From: Peptococcaceae bacterium CEB3
Lineage (GTDB): Bacteria; Bacillota; Desulfitobacteriia; Desulfitobacteriales; Desulfitobacteriaceae
Assembly: GCA_001029295.1 (NCBI GenBank)
Contig: LDXJ01000063.1
Coordinates: forward strand, 62,001-126,000
Direction: 5' to 3'
DNA: 64,000 nt
The notes under the pieces are model-generated. The model saw only the letters and a list, made by a program, of their open reading frames with translations. It made no database searches and was not told the origin of the DNA. Positions 1 through 6,318 of this stretch are shown here, one piece after another. The position numbers and the translations under genes are program-made. Each line of letters starts with the position of its first letter. Position 1 is the stretch's first letter.

Positions 1-441
1 CTGGAAGAAACGGGTGAAATGATCCGAGATAAAGGGCGTGAGTTTGGTACGACTACGGGCCGTGCCAGACGTTGCGGCTGGTTCGATGCGGTCATCGCCC
101 GCTACGCCGTGAGGGTGAGCGGGATCTCCGATTTGGCCATGACCAAGCTCGATGTTTTAACAGGCTTGAAGAGCGTAAAGATTTGCGTCGGCTACCGGGT
201 GGACGGAGAGGTTCTCTATGAGTTTCCTCAAAGTCTGAAAGTCTTCCAGCGCAGCCAACCCGTTTATGAGGAAGTTCCCGGCTGGCAGGAGGATATTTCG
301 GAAGTGCGCAACTTTGAGGATTTGCCCGCAAATGCCCGCCTCTATATAGAGAAAATAGAGCAGCTCACCGGCGTGCCGGTTACCTTAGTGGCTGTGGGGC
401 CGGGACGGGAGCAGACCATCGTGCGAGGCGCAATTTTCTGA
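1..441 (+). CDS. purA: Adenylosuccinate synthetase, C-terminal part (5' truncated by window edge)
   Basis: PurA condenses IMP and aspartate, using GTP, into adenylosuccinate in cytosolic AMP synthesis. The frame is open from the first base, so only the last 146 codons are present. The fragment carries the family's C-terminal hallmarks: [18 protein letters not shown], the [13 protein letters not shown] segment that contacts IMP, and a final VGPGREQTI near the C-terminus. The stop at 439-441 lies at the normal family end. A GC-rich imperfect hairpin follows at about 447-500. The next gene is a tRNA 420 bp away, so this is the end of its transcript. Confidence 0.95.
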   Translation: MEETGEMIRDKGREFGTTTGRARRCGWFDAVIARYAVRVSGISDLAMTKLDVLTGLKSVKICVGYRVDGEVLYEFPQSLKVFQRSQPVYEEVPGWQEDISEVRNFEDLPANARLYIEKIEQLTGVPVTLVAVGPGREQTIVRGAIF

Positions 442-772
442 GCCCCGCTGCCGGGTGCGGATGTTCCGAAAAGCATGGGTCCCCGCTGTCCCCGGCAGGG
501 TCCCGCCAAAACTGGCGAGCGTTGCAAGTGCTTAGCGAACCTTTCAGGCAAAGGAGCGTCCGCGCACGCAGAAGGCGCAGCGTTAGAACGCGCCTAAGGG
601 TTCACATGCAGGAATACCCAGAGGTTAGGCGCGTTAGCGGAGCCTTCGAGTACGCAGCTCCGGCGCCAAGGTGAGCGTGCACTGCAGAGCCGCTCGTTGA
701 CCCAAGAGTGCTGTAAAGTGCAAAGATAGCCACAGGATTTTGACGTATCCCTGCCTGCGTCCCTGCCGCCGC
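442..772. other. Intergenic stretch without a recognisable gene
   Basis: No frame here combines a ribosome binding site with a protein I recognise. The only structure I see is an 11-bp perfect inverted repeat (587-597 with 625-635, arms AACGCGCCTAA/TTAGGCGCGTT) around a 27-base loop. It lacks a T-run and is therefore not an obvious terminator. The GC-rich segment just after the purA stop may end that transcript. Confidence 0.4.
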
Positions 773-801
773 TTGACTAACTAACTGGCAAGGGGTATAA
801 T
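773..801 (+). promoter_or_regulatory. Promoter of tRNA-Gly
   Basis: A -35 box TTGACT (773-778) is separated by 17 bases from a perfect TATAAT (796-801). Predicted initiation is near 808, about 55 bases before the mature tRNA. It is a strong housekeeping (sigma-A type) promoter, consistent with a stable RNA gene. Confidence 0.8.
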
Positions 802-863
802 AAGTAATGTTCCGCTTGGTTTTGCTCGGCGGCAAGGCCGAGCTAATTTTACCGGTGGATTTT

Positions 864-939
864 GCGGATGTGGCTCAGCTGGTAGAGCATTGGCTTCCCA
901 AGCCGAGGGTCGCGAGTTCGAATCTCGTCATCCGCTCCA
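864..939 (+). tRNA. tRNA-Gly (anticodon CCC)
   Basis: A complete cloverleaf can be drawn. The acceptor arms GCGGATG (864-870) and CATCCGC (929-935) pair fully. The D-arm is GCTC/GAGC. The anticodon stem TTGGC/GCCGA holds loop TTCCCAA with anticodon CCC at 897-899. The T-arm GCGAG/CTCGT holds loop TTCGAAT. Discriminator T936 is followed by an encoded CCA (937-939). An integrase remnant lies immediately downstream on the other strand, so the 3' end of this tRNA was probably an attachment site. Confidence 0.95.
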
Positions 940-1189
940 TATGAAATCTAGACGCTGCAAGGGTTTGCGGCGTCTTTTGATTTTGTGCGTGGGAGTTAAA
1001 AAACACATTTGACAGCAACTTCATACCCTGTGGAGTATCGTGATCATAAATGTTCACAGTGGTACTCTTCTTAGCATGGCCTAACAGGCCGCTTACGTTT
1101 GGGACATTTTCTCCGCTGTCCAAAATTAATGTCGTCACAGTATGCCGCAAAAAGGTAGACAGCTTTGGCTGCAGAGAAAGAGCTACTGC
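875..1189 (-). pseudogene. Phage-type tyrosine recombinase (integrase), C-terminal remnant
   Basis: The minus-strand frame encodes the end of a tyrosine integrase: FLRHTVTTLILDSGENV, then SGLLGHAKKSTTVNIYDH. These resemble the HxLRH box and the GHxxxxTTxxYxH box that ends in the nucleophile Tyr. Everything upstream is missing, because a stop at 1190-1192 sits beside the end of hicB. The usual first His of the HxLRH motif also appears to be replaced. The frame runs into the antisense of tRNA-Gly, as is usual for integrases whose att site is a tRNA 3' end. It is a decayed relic and not expected to be active. Confidence 0.75.
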
Positions 1190-1587
1190 CTAAGCCCAAG
1201 ATGATCCTTGAGTGCGTTTTGCAGGGCGTTGGAGAAGTTTACCTGATTTTTTTCTGCTAAATCGTTAAGCCATTTGGGAATGGTTAGGGTTTTCTTAACG
1301 GCTTTATTTTCCATATGATCCCGGAATGCCGGCATCCAGGCTTCAACGAGGACGACAGCCTGATTTCTTTCGGTGTGAAGTTGGGCAACTGGGCGAGGTT
1401 CGGGAATTTCATCCCCGTCTTTCTCCATGCTATAAAGGTGTAATGCCATAGCTTCCCTAGCGTTTTTCATGGCCTCTTCAGTGGAATGAGCGCAAGGTAA
1501 GCAACCCGGTAAGTCGGGAAAATCGATAGAGATACCGTCATCCGCATAATCGAAAATGGCCGGGAAAATATAGCGGTCCTTTAACAT
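1183..1587 (-). CDS. hicB: HicB family antitoxin
   Basis: This is the antitoxin partner of the HicA mRNA interferase encoded just upstream. Residues 1-60 form the HicB partial RNase-H-like fold, with the typical GISIDFPDLPGC segment and a following helix (TEEAMKNAREAMALHL). The C-terminal 45 residues look like a small ribbon-helix-helix DNA-binding unit (KKTLTIPKWLNDLAEK). At 134 residues it matches long HicB proteins. It follows hicA by 55 bases in the same transcript. It probably neutralises HicA and represses its own operon through the palindrome in the promoter. Confidence 0.88.
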   Translation of the reverse strand: MLKDRYIFPAIFDYADDGISIDFPDLPGCLPCAHSTEEAMKNAREAMALHLYSMEKDGDEIPEPRPVAQLHTERNQAVVLVEAWMPAFRDHMENKAVKKTLTIPKWLNDLAEKNQVNFSNALQNALKDHLGLRQ

Positions 1588-1642
1588 TTGTTTTTCGTCC
1601 TTTCATCTAAATCAAGTAAATCAAGGGGAGCTAAAGCAGGGA

Positions 1643-1840
1643 TTAGTGGATGTTAATCTCCGCTATCTTAAAGATGCTCAGTACAGTCTTAATTGGGATG
1701 TCCTTTTGTGGATGCGTCACTGTCACCTTACCTTTTTTGGTTGGGTGTTTTAAGTGCCAGTGATCACCTTCGGTCGAGACATGATACCAGCCATCTTTTT
1801 TTAGAATTTTTATGATTTCCGTTGAAGAATAAGCTTTCAT
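1643..1840 (-). CDS. hicA: HicA family mRNA interferase toxin
   Basis: A 65-residue HicA: a small dsRBD-like fold that cleaves mRNA. The diagnostic stretch GDHWHLKHPTKKGKVTVTHP carries the conserved catalytic His (the first His after GD), and the protein ends with the usual helix before EINIH. The N-terminus (SSTEIIKILKKDGW) is also typical. A ribosome binding site (GGGAGAGG) precedes the ATG by 4 bases. It is the first gene of the hicAB operon, immediately downstream of an autoregulatory-looking promoter. Confidence 0.88.
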   Translation of the reverse strand: MKAYSSTEIIKILKKDGWYHVSTEGDHWHLKHPTKKGKVTVTHPQKDIPIKTVLSIFKIAEINIH

Positions 1841-1874
1841 GTACCTCTCCCTCTATCTTCCCCTCGCTGAGTTA

Positions 1875-1903
1875 AATATACCACGTATTATTATACGTGT
1901 CAA
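1875..1903 (-). promoter_or_regulatory. hicAB promoter with operator palindrome in the spacer
   Basis: On the minus strand a consensus -35 TTGACA (1903-1898) lies 17 bases from -10 TATATT (1880-1875). The spacer is almost filled by a perfect 7-4-7 inverted repeat, CACGTAT-N4-ATACGTG (1882-1899). A ribbon-helix-helix repressor bound there would block RNA polymerase directly, so HicB or HicAB autoregulation is the natural inference. Initiation is expected near 1868. Confidence 0.75.
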
Positions 1904-2034
1904 TTCATTATGACAATTATGACACCCCCCTTTTTCTTTGACCGGGCCTTTGTGCGTTCCCAGAGTTCACGTATAAAAACAAAAGAAAAGCCGAAAATAA
2001 GAGTAGGAAAACTTACCCTGGAAGGTGGACTAGA

Positions 2035-2484
2035 ATGGATAACAAGTTAATCTTCCGTTTAAAAGAATTTTACACGCTAGAGATTCTCCAGGTTGCTTTT
2101 TACGAGGCTCAAGCCAACTCCGCAACAGATGAATATTACAAAAAGGCATTTGAGAAAATCGTAGGGACCGAACAAGGGCACGTTGATTATTTTGCTGATA
2201 AAATCGTTCAAGCCAATGAAAAAGTCCCCTCCGTAGCCGGTTCAGTATTTCAGTTGGCTGGTAGTGTTGTTGGTGAAACTATGGAATTTGTCGGCAAATA
2301 TAATACTTGTATGTTTGGTGTTGCTCTAGAAAATAAGGCTACGGAAATGTATCGGACCTTTATTGATGAGACCAACATAAAGAACTATGTCAAGATTAAA
2401 GACACTCTCTTTAAAAATCTGCTCGACGAAGAGTTCCACGCATATTGGTTGCGGGATTACGCAACTAAACATCCGAATGCATAG
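2035..2484 (+). CDS. Ferritin-like di-iron protein
   Basis: A 149-residue all-helical protein of the ferritin-like superfamily. It has the spacing of a four-helix di-metal centre: E16 in helix 1, E46-x2-H49 (EQGH) in helix 2, E99 with E104 in helix 3, and E132-x2-H135 (EEFH) in helix 4. Members of this superfamily bind Fe or Mn and act in oxidative-stress defence or oxygenation. The exact subfamily (rubrerythrin-like without rubredoxin, or Coq7-like) cannot be decided by eye. It stands alone with its own ribosome binding site (GGAAGGTGG). Its codons are more AT-rich than the flanking core genes, in keeping with an acquired patch. Confidence 0.7.
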   Translation: MDNKLIFRLKEFYTLEILQVAFYEAQANSATDEYYKKAFEKIVGTEQGHVDYFADKIVQANEKVPSVAGSVFQLAGSVVGETMEFVGKYNTCMFGVALENKATEMYRTFIDETNIKNYVKIKDTLFKNLLDEEFHAYWLRDYATKHPNA

Positions 2485-2582
2485 ACAAGAAAGCATGTTT
2501 TCGATATAAGGGATTTCCCTGGCGGGAAGTAGTTTTATGTGGCTCTATTTGTCCGGGAGGCAAGGGAGTACAATCGAGTAGT

Positions 2583-3119
2583 CTATTTGATCCGGCGAAT
2601 ATGGGCGGTCTCCATTTGGAGCACATCTATCTTAGCCTCCAGGCGTTCCAACGTTGAGAATATTCTGTCGTTGTAATCTTTCTGGACTTCCCGCGCGTCG
2701 AACAGGGCCGTCACTTTCTGCCCCATTTCAGTTTCCATACGAATTTGGCTCGTCTTGACCTCTTGGAGGTCAGATTCGAAGCGGGACTGGCTCGTCTTGA
2801 CCTCTCGGAGGTCAGATTCGAAGCGGGACTGGCTCGTCTTGACCTCTTGGAGGTCAGATTCGAAGCGGGATTGGCTCGTCTTGACCTCTCGGAGGTCAGA
2901 TTCGAAGCGGGATTGGCTCGTCTTGACCTCTTGGAGGTCAGATTCGAAGCGGGATTGGCTCGCCTTGACCTCTTGAAGCTCACTTTTGGTAGCCATGTTT
3001 TGCTCTACGTCAGCAAATTTCTTGTCCATGCCGTCAAGTCTTTTGTCTATGCTGTCAAATCTTTTGTCCATGCCGTCAAATTTCTGGAGGACAACCTTTC
3101 GGAATTCTTCGTCAGTCAT
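2583..3119 (-). CDS. Coiled-coil protein with 14-residue internal repeats
   Basis: I do not recognise a specific family. The ATG at 3119 is chosen because AAGGAGAGG lies 7-8 bases upstream; this gives 178 residues. The first 50 residues contain heptads (FDGMDKRFDSIDKRLDGMDK). A block of near-identical 14-residue units follows, alternating LQEVKTSQSRFESD and LREVKTSQSRFESD. A last helical segment (TLERLEAKIDVLQMETAHI) closes the protein. The whole chain is predicted to be a long parallel coiled coil with no signal peptide or membrane segment. Similar proteins are common and variable in Clostridia. A structural or tethering role is only a guess. Confidence 0.65.
   Translation of the reverse strand: MTDEEFRKVVLQKFDGMDKRFDSIDKRLDGMDKKFADVEQNMATKSELQEVKASQSRFESDLQEVKTSQSRFESDLREVKTSQSRFESDLQEVKTSQSRFESDLREVKTSQSRFESDLQEVKTSQIRMETEMGQKVTALFDAREVQKDYNDRIFSTLERLEAKIDVLQMETAHIRRIK
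2746..2979. repeat. 42-bp tandem repeat array (about 5.5 copies) inside the coiled-coil gene
   Basis: Units of exactly 42 bp contain CTTGACCTCTYGGAGGTCAG then ATTCGAAGCGGGAYTGGCTCG. Alternating T/C at one position gives a higher-order 84-bp period. The period equals 14 codons, so copy-number change keeps the reading frame and lengthens the coiled coil by two heptads. The near identity of the copies implies recent expansion or ongoing homogenisation. Confidence 0.9.
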
Positions 3120-3178
3120 TCGTGATTCCTCTCCTTTTCTCTCGCTCTCGGCTTCCCTTCTTATACCATCCAATCAAT

Positions 3179-3304
3179 TCAAATGGTATTGGCATGAATT
3201 TTCACGTTCCGATCGGTACTGATGAGGAAATTTTTTGTGCTTGTCTTACGGAGAATATGCCGCTCCTGAGCTCGGCCTTTCAGCTCGTCCGCCGCATTGC
3301 TCAT
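3179..3304 (-). CDS. Possible 41-residue small protein of unknown function
   Basis: This minus-strand ORF begins MSNAADELKGRAQERHILRK and ends at TGA 3181-3179. An excellent GGGAGGTG ribosome binding site sits 7 bases from the ATG, and a TATAAT box lies at 3351-3346 on the same strand. It ends 60 bases before the coiled-coil gene and could be the first gene of that transcript. The peptide is charged and lacks a membrane segment. I recognise no homologue, so the call rests only on translation signals. Confidence 0.4.
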   Translation of the reverse strand: MSNAADELKGRAQERHILRKTSTKNFLISTDRNVKIHANTI

Positions 3305-3620
3305 GCACGAATCACCTCCCTTCTCGAAGCTCTGACACGACTCCTATTATATACCTTTACCGGCACTATGAGGACACCCATTCCGCACATTTCCCAGTAT
3401 TTTCTTTGGCAGAAACCGGCATTCATTCCCCACTTTTAAGTGGAAGTCTTCTGCTGAGTGCTGATAAAAGCGGACAACTAAACTTGCCCAATCCTCAGAG
3501 GGGCTATATAATTAAACGGATTATTTGCCTCATATCGCGAAATGAGCACAGGGTAAAGAGAAGCGCAGCAGATGCCAATGTCAACACGGGATAGGCGTTC
3601 CCGGTACAAGGAGAGACAAA
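3305..3620. other. Intergenic region before ybaK
   Basis: It contains, on the minus strand, a TATAAT (3351-3346) that could serve the small ORF and coiled-coil gene, without a convincing -35 box. A short hairpin CCACTT-TT-AAGTGG (3430-3443) resembles insertion-sequence ends seen elsewhere in the window. An AT-rich stretch near 3505-3530 (TATATAATTAAAC) may promote ybaK. No protein is evident. Confidence 0.4.
3430..3443. repeat. Short hairpin of the CCCACTT/AAGTGGG type
   Basis: CCACTT and AAGTGG flank two T bases; AAGTCTTCTGCTGAGTGCTG follows downstream. Related CCCACTT/AAGTGGG hairpins occur at 21498-21527 and 39698-39735. The shape recalls subterminal hairpins of IS200/IS605-type elements, but no transposase is present here. 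Confidence 0.35.
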
Positions 3621-4094
3621 ATGGCTATCGACCAAGTAAAGGAATATTTCAGGCAATGGAATATGGAGAATAGGATTCTGGAGTTTCAAGATTCAAGCGC
3701 AACCGTTGAGCTGGCGGCTAAGGCAGTAAACTGTGAGCCGAAGAGAATTGCGAAGACGTTATCGTTTCTGCTGGAAAACAGATGTATCCTGGTTGTCACG
3801 GCCGGTGACGCCAGAGTGGACAACCAAAAGTATAAGTTAGAGTTTGGGAGCAAGGCGAGGATGTTAGGATTCGATGAGGTGGTCAGATTTACGGGACATG
3901 CCGTCGGCGGAGTCTGTCCGTTTGGCGTAAAAGAAGGAGTCGTCACTTACCTGGATATTTCCCTGAAAAGATTTGAAACGGTTTTCCCGGCCTGCGGCAG
4001 CAGCAACAGTGCCATAGAACTTACGCTTGACGAGTTGCAACGATATTCCAAGGCCCGTGCCTGGATTGATGTGTGCAAAGATTGGCGGGTTTAG
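3621..4094 (+). CDS. YbaK/EbsC-family aminoacyl-tRNA deacylase
   Basis: A 157-residue single-domain protein of the YbaK/ProX fold, whose members hydrolyse mis-acylated tRNA such as Cys- or Ala-tRNA(Pro). Visible family features are KRIAKTLSFLL with the conserved catalytic-region Lys, VVTAGDARVDNQKY, and the glycine-rich GHAVGGVCPFGV loop followed by a YLDISL strand. The ATG at 3621 has GGAGAGAC 7-8 bases upstream. It appears monocistronic. Substrate specificity cannot be read from the sequence. Confidence 0.85.
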   Translation: MAIDQVKEYFRQWNMENRILEFQDSSATVELAAKAVNCEPKRIAKTLSFLLENRCILVVTAGDARVDNQKYKLEFGSKARMLGFDEVVRFTGHAVGGVCPFGVKEGVVTYLDISLKRFETVFPACGSSNSAIELTLDELQRYSKARAWIDVCKDWRV

Positions 4095-4174
4095 ACATCA
4101 TTTTACAAAGACATCTAGGCTGGCGTTTTTGAAAATAAAAAGAAATGTTGCCGCGGGGAGAATGGAAGGCTGAG

Positions 4175-5524
4175 ATGGATTTAGTTGTGGGCATGATGGC
4201 GGCGATTGGAGTTTTAATCGCCTTTATTTTGAAGGGGACTTTTGTCGGTTACCCACTGGTTCTTTGCCTCCTCATCTTTGCCGTTATTGCCTGGAAGCGA
4301 GGCTACCGGCTCCGGGAGGTGGCCCGGATGGCTTTGACAGGCGGCCGAAAAGCGTTCGTAGTCTTGAAGATCTTTGTTCTCATTGGGGCAATTACGGGGG
4401 CTTGGATGGCTTCCGGCACCGTGCCCGGGATCGTCTACTACGGAATAAAGTACATGAACCCCAACTATTTCATACTCTATGCCTTCATGGTGAGTTCGGC
4501 CGTGTCATTTCTGCTGGGTACCTCCTTGGGCACGGTAAGTACGGTAGGGGTTGCCCTCATTCTTATGGCCAAAAACGGAGATATGAACGCCAATATCGCG
4601 GCGGGTGCGATTATAGCCGGAGCCTATTTTGGAGACCGTTGTTCTCCCATGTCGTCGAGCGCTAACCTGGTTGCTAACCTGACGGAGACGAATCTCTACA
4701 CCAATATTAGGAACATGTTCAAGACTGCGGCTCCGGCTTTTGTCCTGTCCTCGGTTCTCTATTATATCATTTCCCTGCGTTATCCTTTAAGCTTTGTGGC
4801 CAGCCGGTTAGACGCGGAATTACTGAATATTTTCCGGATTAATGGCGAGGTGCTGATTCCGGCGCTGCTCGTCCTGCTCTTTGCCTTGTTTCGGCTGGAC
4901 ATTAAATTGGCCATGCTTCTGAGCGTGTTGGCCGCGGCTGGGATCGGGGTTCTGTTCCAGCAGCAGCATCTGAGCGAAGTTATGCGGGATATTGTCTTAG
5001 GGTATCGCTTAGACAAGGCCAGTCCACTCCAGTCCATCGTTCAGGGGGGCGGAATAATTTCCATGCTGAAGCCCTCGTTCGTCGTCTTTGTGTCTTGTGC
5101 CATGGCCGGCATTTTCGACGGAACCCGCATGCTCGGGAGCATTGAGGCGATTCTCCTGCGGGCGAAGAGCAGGGTTGCGCTTTTTGGCTGCACGGCGCTC
5201 GTCAGCCTTGTTACGGCAGCTCTAGGGTCCAATCAGTCCATCAGTCTTGTCCTTACTGAGCAATTGATGAAAAAAAGCTACGCAAGAAGTGAAAAAGGCA
5301 GCTACGATCTAGCCGTAGATTTGGAAAATACGGGAGAAGTCCTAGCCGCCTTGATTCCATGGAATATTGCGGCCCTGGTTCCGACTGTGACAATGAAAGT
5401 GGGCAGCGTTGGGTTTGTGCCCTACGCGCTTTATCTCTATCTGCTTCCGCTGACCCTTATGGTGTATTTTGCGGTTCGTTCTGCCCGGGACGCAAGAGGA
5501 GCGCATACGGAAAAAGTCGGCTGA
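4175..5524 (+). CDS. NhaC-family Na+/H+ antiporter
   Basis: A polytopic membrane protein of about 449 residues with 10-12 hydrophobic segments. The NhaC signature region is clear: AGAIIAGAYFGDRCSPMSSSANL, then LTETNLYTNIRNM. The family exchanges cytoplasmic Na+ (some members lactate or malate) for protons. I choose the ATG at 4175 because GGAAGG lies 5 bases upstream; the in-frame ATG at 4145 has no such site. The protein ends without an obvious terminator and a Spo0E-like gene follows 154 bases later. Confidence 0.9.
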   Translation: MDLVVGMMAAIGVLIAFILKGTFVGYPLVLCLLIFAVIAWKRGYRLREVARMALTGGRKAFVVLKIFVLIGAITGAWMASGTVPGIVYYGIKYMNPNYFILYAFMVSSAVSFLLGTSLGTVSTVGVALILMAKNGDMNANIAAGAIIAGAYFGDRCSPMSSSANLVANLTETNLYTNIRNMFKTAAPAFVLSSVLYYIISLRYPLSFVASRLDAELLNIFRINGEVLIPALLVLLFALFRLDIKLAMLLSVLAAAGIGVLFQQQHLSEVMRDIVLGYRLDKASPLQSIVQGGGIISMLKPSFVVFVSCAMAGIFDGTRMLGSIEAILLRAKSRVALFGCTALVSLVTAALGSNQSISLVLTEQLMKKSYARSEKGSYDLAVDLENTGEVLAALIPWNIAALVPTVTMKVGSVGFVPYALYLYLLPLTLMVYFAVRSARDARGAHTEKVG

Positions 5525-5678
5525 CGCTTGGCGGAGGCAGGTCACAACGAAGTTTGGGAAAATGTGGCGCTTCCGGCAGCCTTCCGACAAAAGAAGCCAA
5601 TATATGCTATTGCGGTAAAGGCTGGGAAGATGTATCCTGTAGCAGTGGGCAAACCTTCCAAGAAAGAAGGTGAAAATT

Positions 5679-5849
5679 GTGGAGCGCGAGTTGTTGGAGG
5701 AGCTGGAAACGTGGCGATGCAGAATGTATACGGTCGCTGCGGAAAAGGATTTGCGTGATCCGGAAGTTCTCATGATCAGTCAGCGAATTGATGTCTTGGT
5801 CAATCGGCTGTATGCTTTGGAGAGAGAAATAGATGCACACGCGGCCTGA
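5679..5849 (+). CDS. Spo0E-like sporulation phosphatase (small)
   Basis: A 56-residue protein starting at GTG 5679, behind GAAAGAAGG. It forms two helices with the Spo0E family core ISQRIDVLVNRLY, matching the SQxLD-type motif that contacts Spo0A~P. Family members are 50-85 residues long and dephosphorylate Spo0A~P, delaying sporulation. It sits alone between the antiporter and the SCIFF gene. The signature motif makes the family call fairly safe; phosphatase activity on Spo0A is inferred. Confidence 0.75.
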   Translation: MERELLEELETWRCRMYTVAAEKDLRDPEVLMISQRIDVLVNRLYALEREIDAHAA

Positions 5850-5911
5850 GGCAGGCGTTCCTGACATTTTGCGGGGCCGCCCGGAAGGGCTTCCTTTTGT
5901 ACGTGGCATCG

Positions 5912-5920
5912 TGCTATAAT
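5912..5920 (+). promoter_or_regulatory. Extended -10 promoter of the SCIFF gene
   Basis: TGCTATAAT is a perfect extended -10 element (TGn plus TATAAT, 5915-5920), without a good -35 box. Initiation near 5927 leaves a short leader with an AGGGGGGAG ribosome binding site 7 bases before the SCIFF start codon. Confidence 0.6.
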
Positions 5921-5955
5921 CAGTGAGAAGAGGTAGACCGAAGGGGGGAGTTTGA

Positions 5956-6096
5956 ATGGCTAAACATATTCAAACCGTGATTAGGGCGAATTTAAGTGCA
6001 AGCGTGAAGACCGGAGGGTGTGGTGCCTGTCAAACTTCATGCCAGTCAGCATGCAAAACGTCCTGTACGGTTGGAAATCAAGTGTGTGTCAAGTAG
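5956..6096 (+). CDS. scfA: SCIFF peptide (six cysteines in forty-five), ranthipeptide precursor
   Basis: A 46-residue peptide with the hallmark C-terminus GGCGACQTSCQSACKTSC, then TVGNQVC. Its six Cys are residues 22, 25, 29, 33, 37 and 44. SCIFF peptides are near-universal in Clostridia. Their cysteines are joined by the partner radical-SAM enzyme to neighbouring alpha or gamma carbons as thioethers, giving a ranthipeptide linked in some clostridia to quorum-type regulation. The maturase follows after 222 bases, matching the usual pair. The N-terminal half (MAKHIQTVIR) is the leader region. Confidence 0.95.
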   Translation: MAKHIQTVIRANLSASVKTGGCGACQTSCQSACKTSCTVGNQVCVK

Positions 6097-6318
6097 GTAC
6101 CCTTGTCTTTGTCGGCAGAAACCAGTGCTTAATCCCGTTGCGGAGGGAATAAGACGCAGGTACGGTTTCGGAACCCACCCCTGACTGGGATGGGTTCTGT
6201 TTCTGTTTTGATGGATTGTTTTGTGGATCATGGCAGCTATGGGTTCAAGTGCCCGCATCCCTGTGGCAGGCAGTGGGCGGCGATAACGGCCGGATTTTCG
6301 GTGAGAGAGAGGATTGTC

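Noticed and set aside
1537-1546. CGTCATCCGC in hicB as a second attachment-site copy of the tRNA-Gly end
   Set aside because: Only 10 bases match, inside conserved hicB coding sequence; a chance match is more likely.
2746-2979. Regular 42-bp repeats that could be read as a CRISPR array
   Set aside because: The units are contiguous with no unique spacers, and they encode an in-frame coiled coil.
2745-3125. Open frames on the + strand across the 42-bp repeats
   Set aside because: They arise from the repeat in antisense, lack ribosome binding sites, and the minus-strand frame has a proper start and coiled-coil heptads.
5528-5758. 76-codon + strand ORF overlapping the Spo0E-like gene
   Set aside because: Unlike the GTG-started overlapping frame, it has no recognisable protein family, and that frame carries a Spo0E motif.
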